DNA of 64,000 nucleotides, from positions 372,001-436,000 of the forward strand of contig CAWISK010000005.1 of assembly GCA_963838805.1 (NCBI GenBank), given 5' to 3'. Shown here piece by piece: positions 1 to 9,530 of this stretch. Position 1 is the stretch's first letter; the number at the start of each line of letters is the position of its first letter. The notes beneath the pieces were generated by a model. The model was not told the DNA's origin. It saw only the letters and a program-made list of their open reading frames with translations, and ran no database searches. The translations under genes and the position numbers were made by a program. The DNA comes from CAVRQM01 sp963838805. Its GTDB lineage: Bacteria; Pseudomonadota; Alphaproteobacteria; Acetobacterales; Acetobacteraceae.

Positions 1-513
1 CGACGTCGCCCTGGCGCAGCGCCGCGCGCGCAGGCTCCGGCAAGTGCCGCATCGGATGCGCTGCATACGTCACCCGGCGCAGCACGCGGAAGCCGCGTCC
101 GCGCAGCCTCGTCTGCAGTGCCATGCCCTGGCCCGCACCGCAGGCCAGCAGCAGTGGCGCACCGCGCTCCGCGCAGCTTCGTGCCACCAGCTCGTCCAGT
201 GCCGCCGCATCGCCGCCGGCACTGCCCACGTCGCGGAACCCCGCCGCCCGCGCACGCTCGGCCGTCGCGTCGCCCACCGCCAGCAGCCGCACGCCATGCA
301 GTTGCGCCGGCAACCCGGGCAGGGCATTGCCGCTCGTCACCAGAATCGCCTGCGGGCGCCATTCCGGCGTCGAAGACGCAGCGGACGATGCGCGATCCGG
401 ATGGCCGGTGCCAGGACCGGCCGCCAGCCGAGCCGCTCCAACCGCTCGGCCGTCTCGCGCGCCTCGGCTTCGGGGCGCGTCACCAGCACCGCGCGGCCGG
501 GCACGGGCGCCAT
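1..513 (-). CDS. hemD: Uroporphyrinogen-III synthase HemD (3' end outside window, frameshifted)
   Basis: Cyclises hydroxymethylbilane, the HemC product, to uroporphyrinogen III in cytoplasmic tetrapyrrole synthesis. The start ATG (complement of 511-513) gives an N-terminus with VLVTRPEAEA and a following LERLGW, typical of HemD. The frame breaks near 390-405. The second half continues in another frame with ILVTSGNALPGLPAQL, LLAVGDATAERARAAG and LLLACGAGQGM, a good HemD C-terminal domain, and runs off the window edge. The gene starts 8 bases beyond the hemC stop, so the two form one operon. The break is probably a sequence error, because both halves are conserved. The family is weakly conserved, but the position after hemC makes the call firm. 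Confidence 0.88.
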
Positions 514-521
514 GCCGCCGC

Positions 522-1509
522 TCAGGCGAAGATATCGGCCGGCGATTCGCGGCGGAGCGCGCGGCCCAGCTCGGCGCCGATCGCCGCCGCGTCCGCGGCT
601 GCTCCCTCCAGGCTGCGCTTGCACAGGAACGAGCCGTCCTCGCGCGCCACCAGCCCGGTCAGCAGCAGCCTTCCGTTCGGCAGCAGCCGCGCATGGCCGC
701 CGATCGGCGTGCGGCACGACCCGTCCAGCTCGGCCAGCAGCGCGCGCTCGGCGGTGGCGACAGCGCGGGCCGCGGCGATCCTCGATGCCGGCCAGCATTT
801 CGCGCAGTGCCAGGTCGGCCTCGCGCACGGTGATGCCGACAATTCCCTGGCCGGCGGCGGGCACCATCATCTCCGGGTCGAGCACGACGCTGGCCGCGTG
901 CTCCATGTCCAGCCGCCGCAATCCCGCGAGCGCCAGCAGCGTGGCGTCGCAGGCGCCGGACGCGAGCTTGTCCAGCCGCGTCTGCACGTTGCCGCGCAGG
1001 GTCGCGATGCGCAGGTCGGGCCGCGCGTGCAGCAACTGCGCCGCCCGGCGCACCGAGCTGGTGCCGACCACGGCCCCCTCCGGCAGCGCCGCGAACGGGT
1101 CGGCCGGATCGGCCTGCACCGCCGCCGGCAGGATCAGCGCGTCGCGCGCATCCTCGCGCGCCAGCGTGCAGGCCAGCGCCACGCCATCCGGCAAGGTGGT
1201 CTCCAGATCCTTCAGGCTATGCACCGCGAAATCCACCCGGCCCTCGGCCAGCGCCTCGTGGATCTCCTTGGCGAACAGCCCCTTGCCGCCGATCTCCGCC
1301 AATCTGCGATCCTGCACCGCATCGCCGGTGGTGCGGATCGGGTATTCCTCGAACACGTCCATCTGCCGCAGCACCGGACAGAACTGGCGCAGCGCGGCCA
1401 GAAACGCGCGAGTCTGCGCCAGCGCCAACGGCGAGCCGCGCGTGCCCACGCGCAGCGGCAGCGATCGCTGGTGCGGGCGGGGCGGTGACACGGGGTGGGC
1501 GGCGGACAT
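522..1509 (-). CDS. hemC: Porphobilinogen deaminase HemC (frameshifted)
   Basis: Polymerises four porphobilinogens into hydroxymethylbilane on a dipyrromethane cofactor; cytoplasmic and normally essential for haem. The N-terminal frame shows LRVGTRGSPLALAQ, then GGKGLFAKEI, FAVHSLKDLETTLPDG and GTSSVRRAAQLL. The frame breaks near 771-777, where one extra C on the coding strand would explain it. The C-terminal domain continues in a second frame with TAERALLAELDGSCRTPIGG, whose Cys is the cofactor attachment site. The repaired length is about 329 residues, slightly longer than usual. It diverges from tsaD, with 36 bases between the two starts. Confidence 0.93.
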
Positions 1510-1545
1510 GCGGCTGTCCTAGAACCGTGGCCGGATGATGAACAG

Positions 1546-2613
1546 ATGGAACCCGCCGTGGCGGAACTGACGGCCCCCGTGCTGGGCATCGAGTCCTCCT
1601 GCGACGAGACCGCGGCGGCGGTCCTGGCACCGGACGGGCGCGTGCTGGCCGAGGCAGTGCGGAGCCAGACGGACCACGCGGCCTATGGCGGCGTGGTTCC
1701 GGAACTGGCCGCGCGCGCGCATCTGGCGGTCCTTCCCGACATGGCAGCCGCGGTCATGCGACAGGCGGGCATCGACTGGGCCGGCCTGGGCGGCATCGCC
1801 GCGACCAGCGGCCCGGGCCTGATCGGCGGCCTGATCGTCGGCAGCGGCTTCGCCAAGGGCGTGGCCCTGGCGCACCGCTTGCCCTTCGTGGCGGTGAACC
1901 ACCTGGAGGCGCACGCGCTGACGCCGCGCCTGCCGGGACTGACGCCGGGCGGTGCCGCGTTTCCCTATCTGCTGCTGCTGCTGTCGGGCGGCCATTGCCA
2001 GTGCGTCGCCGTGCTGGGCGTCGGCCGCTACGAACGGCTGGGCGGCACCATCGACGACGCGGTGGGCGAGGCGTTCGACAAGGTGGCCAAGCTGCTGGGC
2101 TTGGGCTGGCCCGGCGGCCCGGCGCTGGAGCGTCTGGCGCGGGCCGGCGATGCCCGCCGCTTCGACCTGCCGCGCCCGCTGCTCCGCCGGCCCGGCTGCG
2201 ATTTCAGCTTCTCCGGTCTCAAGACCGCGGTGGCGCGGCTGGTGGAGGGCTTCCCGCCCGGCCCGCTGCCCGCGGCGGACGCCGCCGATCTGGCCGCCTC
2301 GTTCCAGGCCGCGGTGGCCGATGTGCTGGCCGACCGCGCCGATCACGCGCTGGCCATGTTCCGGCAGGCGCATGGCGGCAACCGGCTGGTCGTGGCGGGC
2401 GGCGTCGCCGCCAACGCGGCGATCCGCGCGGCGCTGGAGCGAACCGCCGCATCGCACGGCTTCGGCCTGAGCGCCCCGCCGCCGCGGCTCTGCACCGACA
2501 ATGCGGTGATGGTGGCCTGGGCCGGGATCGAGCGGCTGCGCCTGGGCCTCGCGGACCCGCTCGACCATGCGCCACGGCCGCGCTGGCCGCTCGCCGAACT
2601 GCGCGCCGGGTGA
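1546..2613 (+). CDS. tsaD: tRNA N6-adenosine threonylcarbamoyltransferase TsaD
   Basis: Transfers the threonylcarbamoyl group to A37 of ANN-decoding tRNAs, acting with TsaB and TsaE in the cytoplasm. The ASKHA fold is intact: IESSCDETAAA near residue 15, the metal-binding NHLEAH motif, LLSGGH, GGTIDDAVGEAFDKVAKLLG, FSGLKTA and VAGGVAANAAIR. The length of 355 residues is normal. I chose the ATG at 1546; a GTG in frame at 1495 would overlap hemC upstream, and a GTG at 1558 would still leave the whole domain. The stop overlaps the rlmJ start (GTGA), so tsaD, rlmJ and murJ are probably translationally coupled. Confidence 0.96.
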   Translation: MEPAVAELTAPVLGIESSCDETAAAVLAPDGRVLAEAVRSQTDHAAYGGVVPELAARAHLAVLPDMAAAVMRQAGIDWAGLGGIAATSGPGLIGGLIVGSGFAKGVALAHRLPFVAVNHLEAHALTPRLPGLTPGGAAFPYLLLLLSGGHCQCVAVLGVGRYERLGGTIDDAVGEAFDKVAKLLGLGWPGGPALERLARAGDARRFDLPRPLLRRPGCDFSFSGLKTAVARLVEGFPPGPLPAADAADLAASFQAAVADVLADRADHALAMFRQAHGGNRLVVAGGVAANAAIRAALERTAASHGFGLSAPPPRLCTDNAVMVAWAGIERLRLGLADPLDHAPRPRWPLAELRAG

Positions 2614-3443
2614 ACTACCGCCACGCCTTCCATGCCGGCAACGCGGCCGATTGCCTGAAGCACGCGCTGCTGGTCTGGCTGCTCCGGGCGCTGTCGCGCA
2701 AGCCGGCACCGTTCTTCGTGCTCGACACCCATGCCGGCGCCGGCCGCTACGATCTGGCGAACGGCCCGGCCAGCCGCACCGGAGAATGGCGCCAGGGCAT
2801 CGCCCGCCTGCTGGACGACCCGCCGCAGCCACTCGCCGATTATGTGGGCCTCGTGCAAGGACTGGGTCTCTATCCCGGCAGCCCGGCGATCTGCCGCGCC
2901 TTGCTGCGCGCGGATGACCGCCTCGCCTGCTGCGAACTGCATCCCGAGGAGGCCGCGAACCTGCGGTCCGCCTTTGCCGGAGATCGGCAGGTGGCGGTGC
3001 ATCACCGGGACGGCTACACGGCACTCGGCGCGCTGCTGCCGCCGAAGGTCGAGCGGCGCGGGCTGGTGCTGATCGACCCTCCCTACGAACAGCCGGATGA
3101 GTTTGCCCGCGTGGCCGAAGGATTGCGTCTGGCCCATACCCGTTTTCCCACCGGCACGCTCGCGGCGTGGTATCCGATCAAGCACCGCACCCCGGTCCGC
3201 GCGTTCCACGAGGCCGTGCAGGCAAGCGGCATCGCCGACGTGGTGACGGCGGAGCTGTTCCTGCGCGAGCCGCTCGACCCCGAGCGGCTGAACGGCAGCG
3301 GCTTGCTGGTGGTCTCGCCGCCCTACCTGTTCGAGCAACGGGTACCGGCGATCCTGGACGCCCTGCTGCATCGGCTCGGCAGCGGCGAGGCGGGAGCCGG
3401 CACGGCATTGCTGCGGCTGGTGGCGGAGCGGCCGGCGCCATGA
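2610..3443 (+). CDS. rlmJ: 23S rRNA (adenine2030-N6)-methyltransferase RlmJ
   Basis: SAM-dependent methylation of A2030 in 23S rRNA. The N-terminal NYRHAFHAGNAADCLKH signature and the N6-adenine methyltransferase catalytic motif DPPYE (in LVLIDPPYEQPDEF) are both present, as is the FVLDTHAGAGRYDL SAM-binding region. The start is GTG in the overlap GTGA with tsaD; no better start lies nearby and the signature begins at residue 2. It is 277 residues, normal for the family, and its own stop overlaps the murJ ATG (ATGATG). In some bacteria the homologue was linked to use of external DNA as nutrient, but the sequence itself supports only the rRNA methyltransferase role. Confidence 0.93.
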   Translation: MNYRHAFHAGNAADCLKHALLVWLLRALSRKPAPFFVLDTHAGAGRYDLANGPASRTGEWRQGIARLLDDPPQPLADYVGLVQGLGLYPGSPAICRALLRADDRLACCELHPEEAANLRSAFAGDRQVAVHHRDGYTALGALLPPKVERRGLVLIDPPYEQPDEFARVAEGLRLAHTRFPTGTLAAWYPIKHRTPVRAFHEAVQASGIADVVTAELFLREPLDPERLNGSGLLVVSPPYLFEQRVPAILDALLHRLGSGEAGAGTALLRLVAERPAP

Positions 3444-4999
3444 TGCGCGGCATCGTGACGGTGGGCGGCTGGACGATGGTAAGCCGGCTGCTGGGCTTCG
3501 TGCGCGACATCCTGATCGCGGCCCTGCTGGGTGCCGGTCCCGTCGCCGATGCGTTCTTCGTCGCCAACCGGCTGCCCAATTTGTTCCGCCGGCTGTTCGG
3601 CGAGGGCGCGTTCAACGCCGCCTTCATCCCCTCCTTCGCCGGGCTGCTGGCGACGGACGGATTGAAGGCGGCGCAGGATTTCGCGAGCCAGGCGGCGTCG
3701 GTGCTGGCGTTCTGGCTGCTCGGCCTGACCGTGCTGGGCGAAATCTTCATGCCGCAGGTGATGACCGTGCTGGCGCCGGGCTTCGCCGCGACCCCCGCGA
3801 AATTCCAGCTCGCGGTGACGCTGAGCCGGATCACCTTTCCCTACATGCCGCTGATCTGCCTCGCCGCCCTGCTGTCGGGCGTGCTGAACGGGCTGGACCG
3901 CTTTGCTGCCGCGGCGGCGGCGCCGGTGATCTACAATGTGACCTCGATCGGCTTCATGCTGGGGCTGCTGCACGTGCTGCCGACAGCGGGCCATGCGCTT
4001 GCCTGGGGCGTGACCGTTTCCGGCGTGCTGCAATTGCTGCTGCTGATGTGGGCGGTGCGCCGCGCCGGGGTGCGGCTGAAGCTGCCGCGCCCGCGCCTGT
4101 CGCCCGCCATGCGGCGGCTGTTGCGGCGCATGGCGCCGGGGCTGCTGGGGGCCGGCGTGACGCAGCTCAATTTGTCGGTCGATGTCATCATCGGCAGCCT
4201 GCTGCCGGCCGGCACGGTGTCGGTGCTGTACTACGCCGACCGCATCAACCAGCTGCCGCTCGGCACCATCGGTGCGGCCGTCGGCACGGCGCTGCTGCCG
4301 ACCCTGTCGCGCCAGGTCGCCTCCGAGGCGCCGTCTGTCGCCATCGCCACCATGAACCGGGCGCTGGAATACGCGCTGCTGCTGACCTTGCCCGCGGCCC
4401 TGGCGCTGCTGGTGGCAGCGCACCCGATCATCGCCGTGCTGTTCCAGCGCGGCGCCTTCGACGCCCATTCGGTCCTGCTCTCGGCACAGGCGCTACAGGC
4501 CTACGCCACCGGCCTGCCGGCGTTCGTGCTGGTGAAGGTGCTGCTCAACGGCTTCTTCGCGCGCGGCGATACGGCGACGCCGGTGAAGCTCGGCATCGCC
4601 TGCGTGGGCCTGAACCTCGTCCTGAACCTGCTGCTGATGCGCCCCTTGCAGCATCTGGGACCGCCGCTCGCCTCCTCGATCGCCGCCTGGGTCAACGTGG
4701 CAGGGCTGGGGCTGATCCTGGCCCGGCGCGGCCAGCTCGCGGCCGATGCGCTGCTGCGCCGGCGCGTGGCGGGGATGCTGCTGGCCGGTGCGGCCATGAC
4801 TGCGGCACTCTGGGCGATGGAGCTGGGGCTGGAGCCGCTGTTCCCACGGCCCGGTCTGCGCTGGGCGGCCCTGGCGCTGCTGGTCGGCGCGGGAGGCGCC
4901 GTCTATGGCCTCGCCGGGCAGGCCTTGGGGGCGTTTGACGGCCGAATCGTGCTGGCGCGCCTGCTGCGCGGCCGTCGCCGCGTGGCGGGGGCGGGATAG
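3440..4999 (+). CDS. murJ: Lipid II flippase MurJ
   Basis: Inner-membrane flippase of the MOP/MVF superfamily that moves lipid II to the periplasmic face for peptidoglycan synthesis. The protein is 519 residues with hydrophobic segments along its whole length, consistent with 14 helices. Diagnostic motifs are SRLLGFVRDILIAALLGAG at the N-terminus, NRLPNLFRRLFGEGAFNAAF, and the NGFFARGDTATPVKLG region of the second half. It starts at ATG 3440, overlapping the rlmJ stop, and is the last gene of the tsaD-rlmJ-murJ run. It converges on the kinase-like gene with only two bases between the stops and no visible terminator. Confidence 0.95.
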   Translation: MMRGIVTVGGWTMVSRLLGFVRDILIAALLGAGPVADAFFVANRLPNLFRRLFGEGAFNAAFIPSFAGLLATDGLKAAQDFASQAASVLAFWLLGLTVLGEIFMPQVMTVLAPGFAATPAKFQLAVTLSRITFPYMPLICLAALLSGVLNGLDRFAAAAAAPVIYNVTSIGFMLGLLHVLPTAGHALAWGVTVSGVLQLLLLMWAVRRAGVRLKLPRPRLSPAMRRLLRRMAPGLLGAGVTQLNLSVDVIIGSLLPAGTVSVLYYADRINQLPLGTIGAAVGTALLPTLSRQVASEAPSVAIATMNRALEYALLLTLPAALALLVAAHPIIAVLFQRGAFDAHSVLLSAQALQAYATGLPAFVLVKVLLNGFFARGDTATPVKLGIACVGLNLVLNLLLMRPLQHLGPPLASSIAAWVNVAGLGLILARRGQLAADALLRRRVAGMLLAGAAMTAALWAMELGLEPLFPRPGLRWAALALLVGAGGAVYGLAGQALGAFDGRIVLARLLRGRRRVAGAG

Positions 5000-5001
5000 G
5001 G

Positions 5002-6387
5002 CTACGACGGATTCGCCTCTGCGAGATCGATATCGCGGGTGCTGCGCGCCGGCAGCACCAAGCGGGCGTACAGGCCCCCGAACGCGCTGGTCTCGAGCGT
5101 CAGGGTGCCGCCATGCGCCTCGACGATGGCCCGCGCGAACGAGAGATTGATCCCGTCCTGCCCGGCCGCGCCCTCGCCCGGCCGTTCCGGCGGCGGATAG
5201 GCGATGCTGAGCGGGCCGCCGCCGCGCGCGCCCACCAGGATCTCCAGCCCGCCATCGCTGCGTCGCGTCGTGGACACGCGCACCGACCCGCCGGCCGCGG
5301 TGCCGCGCAGCACGCTTGCCACCAGATGATGGATCACGTGCTGAAGGCGCATCCGGTCAACGCAGATCGCGGTGCGCCGGCGCGGCAGGCTCGATTCGAT
5401 ATCGACGCCCAGCCTCACGCTCGCCGAATAGGCCGAGCGCATCGCGGTGCGCATGATCTCGTCGATCGGCACCCATTCGATGTCCAGCGACACCTGCGGC
5501 AGCACGGTCTCGGGATGTTCGGCGGCACCGTCCACCAGCGTCATGACGTAGCGCGACAGCTTGACGATCTCCTCGGCGGCGTCGCGCGCATCGGCACGAC
5601 CATTGCCCCCAGGGGTCGCCTCCGGCGGGTATGTCGGGGCGGCCTGGCCGTTAGCGCGACCATTGGGCCGCAGCGTGTCGGCAAGATCGCCGATGGCATG
5701 CAGCGGCTCGCGCACTTCCTCGGCGAGAGCCGCGAGGCCGGCCGCTCGCGCCGTGCTTGCGGCCTCGGCCGCCTGCTTGGCCTGGCGCAACTGCGCCTCC
5801 GCGTGCTTGCGGTACAGCACGTCGAGATAGACCGACAGGGCCGCCTCGACCAGTTCCTGGTCGCCCGGCTCGAACGGCCGGCTGACATTGCTCTCGGAGC
5901 GGTTGCCGATCACCAGAGCATGGCCGCTGCCGCGATCGTAGGACCACAGCACGTAGGGCACGCCCACCGCCGCCACCACGTCGCGGGCCGCCGCGTCGAG
6001 GTTGGTCTGCCCGGTCGTGTAGAGGAAGGGCGGCGGGGCCGCGATGGTCATCGGCGCGTTCAGCGCCATGTCGGCCAGGCCGATCGCCTGGGCCACCAGG
6101 AAGGTGCCGCCGCCGATCGGCTCCTCGCGCAGCAGCAGCGCGCGATCGCACATGGTGTTGTCCACCAGCAGCTCGAGCATCGGACCGCCGACATCCTCGG
6201 TGGTGAGCGCCAGGTCGCCCAGCCGATAGGCCTCGCGCAGCAGCTTGACCACGGTGCGGCTGCGGCGCGCTTCGCGGAAGGCCTGGCTCTGCTCCTCCTG
6301 CAGGCGCAGCAGGCGGGCGCCGAGATCGTTGCACTCGCGGCGATAATAGGCGAGCTCGCGCGACCAGCCGGTCGAACCGTCGTCCAT
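5002..6387 (-). CDS. Histidine-kinase-like protein, catalytic residues lost (pseudokinase)
   Basis: 461 residues. Residues 1-60 are polar and heptad-like (coiled coil), about 60-195 resemble a GAF-type sensor domain, about 200-260 is the dimerisation helix, and about 330-450 is HATPase-like. The expected H-box SHELRTPLNAI reads AEEVREPLHAI, so Glu replaces the phospho-accepting His. The N-box Asn of NLLSNAIKFT is Ser in HLVASVLRGT. The G1-box Asp is absent (VGARGGGPLSI), while a late FARAIVEAHGGTLTLET block survives. There is no transmembrane segment, so it should be cytosolic. The start ATG overlaps the stop of the FIST gene, so they are coupled. Likely a non-phosphorylating adaptor or scaffold; this is inference from motif loss. 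Confidence 0.8.
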   Translation of the reverse strand: MDDGSTGWSRELAYYRRECNDLGARLLRLQEEQSQAFREARRSRTVVKLLREAYRLGDLALTTEDVGGPMLELLVDNTMCDRALLLREEPIGGGTFLVAQAIGLADMALNAPMTIAAPPPFLYTTGQTNLDAAARDVVAAVGVPYVLWSYDRGSGHALVIGNRSESNVSRPFEPGDQELVEAALSVYLDVLYRKHAEAQLRQAKQAAEAASTARAAGLAALAEEVREPLHAIGDLADTLRPNGRANGQAAPTYPPEATPGGNGRADARDAAEEIVKLSRYVMTLVDGAAEHPETVLPQVSLDIEWVPIDEIMRTAMRSAYSASVRLGVDIESSLPRRRTAICVDRMRLQHVIHHLVASVLRGTAAGGSVRVSTTRRSDGGLEILVGARGGGPLSIAYPPPERPGEGAAGQDGINLSFARAIVEAHGGTLTLETSAFGGLYARLVLPARSTRDIDLAEANPS

Positions 6388-7669
6388 CAGAAGTCGCAGC
6401 TCAGGGTGGTCAGCACGCCGGTCCAGTCCAGCGGGCGGCTGTAGCCGTTGAAGGGCGCGATCTCCACCCCCGAATAAAAGCCGATCAGCGGGGTCGAAAG
6501 ATCAAGCCCGCGCAACACCATTTCCGCCTCCTCGGTGGCTGCCCCGCTTCGCCCGCTCGCGCGGCCGGCACAGTCGATATACATAGTTGAGCAGCCGCCT
6601 GCCCTGCGGCGTCGCCCGGTTGGCCGCGGCTACCCCGTCGCGCACCGATTGCAGCATCAGGGAATTGTCCCTCGACATGATCTGCACCATCGTCCCTGGC
6701 CGGAAATCCGGCTCGAACAGCGTCACCGAGCCGCGCTCCCGGTCCGAGGCCACAATCAATCTGTTAACATACATGTTTTCGTCATAGGGCGCGAAGGGAT
6801 CCCCCTGCTTCTCGCCTAAAGTTGCGAGCAGGGTCAGGTTATGCCCCTCCGGACCGCCGAGCGAAACATTCAGCATTCGTTCTATCACCGAAAGCGCCGG
6901 CTCGCCATCCAGCTCGAACACCTCCGCACCCTCGATGCGGGTGATCTGCATGAAGGTGCTGACCGGGCCGGCAGCCATGCAGAACCACGGTCGAGGCATG
7001 CACCCGCGGCGGAAACACCAGGGCCACCGCCGCGTGCTTCAGCACCTCGTCGCCGACGAATACCCAGCCATCCGACAGGTTCATGTCGGTCAGCAGGCCG
7101 CCGCCGATCAGCTCGACATGCTTGCCCCCCAGCCCCTCATGGAACCCGTCGAGGATCGAGCTGGCCGGGTGCAGGCGCAGCGGCGTGCTCGTCGCCACGC
7201 TGTCGAAGAACAGCAGCACCAGGGCGCCCGGTTCGGCCACCGCGGCGACCCGGGCGCCGAGAGCCCGGCCGGCTTCGATCTCGCCCTCGAGCAGGTCGGT
7301 GTTGAACACTGGACGCGGCGTTATTCCGGCATCGGCGAAGGCCAGCACCGCGAGTTCCAGCCCGCTATAGCCGAAACCCTCGGCGGCGATGGCGCCGGCG
7401 GCTGAGCCGCCCACCACAGGCACCGGCCCATAGGCGCCGCGCAGCGCCTCCAGTACCAGCTTCGGATCATGCTTGCCGCCGCAGAACACCACCAGCAGCG
7501 TGGGCGCGATCGTGCCGAACTGGGCCACGCATTGCGCAACGGCGGCCGCGGCCTCGAAATGCCGGGCATACGCCACCCGCAGGGCGAACTCCGCCGCCCC
7601 GGCGGACGATCGGGGCGGGCGCTCCGCGACCGCGCTGGCGTGCCGGTTCGGCTCGGCTGTCTCCGCCAT
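6387..7669 (-). CDS. FIST-domain sensory protein (two frameshifts)
   Basis: FIST (F-box and intracellular signal transduction) proteins are cytosolic ligand sensors, usually linked to histidine kinases or chemoreceptors. Domain FIST_N spans about residues 30-230 (LLVVFCGGKHDPKLVLEAL, VVGGSAAGAIAAEG, LIGGGLLTDM). The frame breaks near 6980 just after HGCRP; FIST_C continues with ITRIEGAEVFELDGEPAL and ASDRERGSVTLFEPDFRPGT. It breaks again near 6570 and ends with STPLIGFYSGVEIAPFNG, the usual FIST_C ending. At the first break, loss of a few bases between two GGCCC copies would restore CRP-x-GPVSTF. The stop overlaps the ATG of the kinase-like gene, so the two should act together. The ligand is unknown. 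Confidence 0.85.
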
Positions 7670-7758
7670 GACAATTCCTATCCGGGCTGTCTCGTGCGGG
7701 GCGGCATTCTGTCACACTGCATGCCGCTCCAACATGAGTCATGGGCAGGACATTCGTT

Positions 7759-7787
7759 TTGACGATCATTTAACGCAGAAATAACGT
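7759..7787 (+). promoter_or_regulatory. Candidate sigma70 promoter for the desaturase gene
   Basis: TTGACG at 7759-7764 and TAACGT at 7782-7787 with a 17-base spacer, about 150 bases before the desaturase start. This stretch is clearly more AT-rich than its surroundings. The 7670-7937 divergent gap contains no gene and should also carry the promoter of the FIST gene on the minus strand, which I could not place. Sequence match only. Confidence 0.4.
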
Positions 7788-7937
7788 AACTCCCACGGAT
7801 TGACGAGTTTCTTCGCGGAAGCGGCGCCTCGCACTACAATGTCGTAATGTGGAACGCACGACGGATGAACGGCGGTGTTTCCGCCCGAGCACACGCCCAG
7901 CCGAGATTTCGCTGTCCCGCACTGAAAGGAAGACGTG

Positions 7938-9530
7938 ATGACCTACCAGCCGAGCGACCTCGCGGACGCGGTCGCCAGCCTTGAGTTCGCCTCCATCGGC
8001 GATATCTCGGGGCACACCCGACAACCCCGCGCTGTCATGGCCGAACGCCTGCCGGAATGGATGCAGCCATTCCTGACATGGCTCACCGCCAGGCCGCGCT
8101 CAGGCGAGCCGGTGCGCGAACTCTCTCCTACGTACTTCGTCGCGGTCGCCCTCGTGCAAACCATAGCCGGCGTGGCGCTGAGCTGCCTGGCCCTGCATCT
8201 GCCAATCCTGCCCGCCGCGCTCGTCCTGTTCGCGGGTCTGTTGCTGGCAAGTTCCGGACTGGGATTGTTCCAGGTGGTCGTGTTCCATCATTGCTCACAC
8301 GGCACGGTCTTCAAGTCGCGCCAAACAAACATCCGGGTCGGACGACTGATCTCAGCTCTCCTGCTGTTCAAGCACTTCGATATCTATAAATCGGAACATA
8401 TGCTGCACCACAATCACAAGAAGTTGCTTACGGAGGAGGACGAGTTCGCCGATTTCGTGTTCGGCATGTGCGGTCTCGAGGCCGCCCTGCCGAAGCGCGA
8501 GCTGTGGCGGCGGGTGCTGGTGAACCTGGTCTCTCCGGCGTTTCACGGGCGCTTCCTGCTGCGTCGCGTCCGTGCCGCCTGGTGGTCGCACGACCGGCTG
8601 CACAATGCCGTCGGCATCAGCGCATGGACCGCGCTGGCGGGGCTCGCGATCACGACTGGCCATCTGCCGATGCTGCTGGTGGGCTGGGTGCTGCCCGTGA
8701 CCGTGCTGCTGCAGGTGGCAACGGTGTTCCGCATCCTGTGCGAGCACCGCTTCCCGGAACCCGAGATGATCCTCTCGCGCGGCAAGGACTTCGCCTCGCA
8801 CGCCACCGCCGGCGTGTTTCCCGGCTCGGCCCCTCCCCAGGTCTCCTGCCGCTCGGTCGCGGGGGCCGCGCGCTGGCTCGCCTGGTGGGCCGACATGCTG
8901 ACCGTGCAGCTATTCGTGCGGCTGTTCGTGCTGGTGGGCGACGCACCCTGTCACGACTTCCACCACCGCCGCCCGGCCAGCCGCCGCTGGACCAGCTACA
9001 TCCAGGCGCGGCAGGCCGATCTCGACGCAGGCGCCCCGGGATTCCGCACGCACTACCAGGAGAGCTGGGGCCTGTTCCGCGCGGTGGACGAGAACCTGGC
9101 CAGCCTGTCGCGCACGCCGCGCGGGTGGTGGGACCGTGGTCCCTGGCTGCACCCGCCCCAGCCTCCCCTAACGGAGACTCCTCCCCCAGCTGGGAGGGTG
9201 GCCCAGGGCCGGGTGGGGTCGGCCGTCAGAGCCTTCGCCCGGTATCAGACACGCTGGCGGCTTCTCAGTGCGGCCGCCAGCGTGCCGTCGTCGAGCACAT
9301 CGAGCGCACCGCCGATCGGCACGCCATGCCCCACGCGGGTCAGTGCCACGCCTGACGGGGACAGGCGCTCGGCCAGCCAGTGCGAGGTGGCGGCGCCATC
9401 CACCGTAGCCCCCAGGGCAAGGATCACCTCGCGCACGCCGCCCTCCTCCAGCCGCGCCAGCAAAGGTGCCACGTTGAGATCCTCGGGCCCGCTGCCGGCC
9501 AGCGGAGAGAGCGTGCCGCCCAGCACGTGA
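7938..9530 (+). CDS. Membrane fatty-acid desaturase family protein (3' end doubtful)
   Basis: Integral-membrane di-iron desaturase or hydroxylase. The histidine clusters are HHCSHG (about residue 118), HMLHHNHKK (about 155) and DFHHRRP (about 340), with an additional CEHRFPEPE. Hydrophobic segments lie near residues 70-115, 215-265 and 310-335. ATG 7938 follows AAGGAAG at good spacing; a GTG three bases upstream is less likely. The substrate is not evident. The open frame runs to 9530, but its last 120 codons are Pro/Ser-rich, have no desaturase features, cross a palindromic repeat and lie antisense to recR. A TAA at 9169-9171 in another frame suggests that the real protein ends there (about 410 residues) and that an indel opened the frame. 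Confidence 0.78.
   Translation: MTYQPSDLADAVASLEFASIGDISGHTRQPRAVMAERLPEWMQPFLTWLTARPRSGEPVRELSPTYFVAVALVQTIAGVALSCLALHLPILPAALVLFAGLLLASSGLGLFQVVVFHHCSHGTVFKSRQTNIRVGRLISALLLFKHFDIYKSEHMLHHNHKKLLTEEDEFADFVFGMCGLEAALPKRELWRRVLVNLVSPAFHGRFLLRRVRAAWWSHDRLHNAVGISAWTALAGLAITTGHLPMLLVGWVLPVTVLLQVATVFRILCEHRFPEPEMILSRGKDFASHATAGVFPGSAPPQVSCRSVAGAARWLAWWADMLTVQLFVRLFVLVGDAPCHDFHHRRPASRRWTSYIQARQADLDAGAPGFRTHYQESWGLFRAVDENLASLSRTPRGWWDRGPWLHPPQPPLTETPPPAGRVAQGRVGSAVRAFARYQTRWRLLSAAASVPSSSTSSAPPIGTPCPTRVSATPDGDRRSASQCEVAAPSTVAPRARITSRTPPSSSRASKGATLRSSGPLPASGESVPPST
9172..9221. repeat. GC-rich palindromic intergenic repeat
   Basis: Between the desaturase and recR, which converge. It holds the perfect palindrome CCCAGCTGGG (9185-9194) inside a CTCC-rich/GGAGG-rich arm pair, followed by a second inverted repeat GGCCC-A-GGGCC. 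It resembles short dispersed extragenic palindromes of alphaproteobacteria and could serve as a bidirectional transcription stop. Only one clear copy lies in the window, so dispersal is assumed rather than shown. Confidence 0.45.

Noticed and set aside
118..1488. Long open frames of 450-490 codons on the plus strand over hemC/hemD
   Set aside because: Arg/Ala/Pro-rich shadows of the minus-strand genes caused by high GC; no domain and no ribosome-binding site.
5113..6444. 443-codon plus-strand frame antisense to the kinase-like gene
   Set aside because: His/Arg/Gln-rich composition typical of antisense frames; the minus-strand protein has recognisable domains.
9171..9530. Desaturase C-terminal extension as a real domain
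   Set aside because: Pro/Ser-rich, antisense to recR, crosses a palindromic repeat and has no counterpart in the family; an indel near 9150 is simpler.
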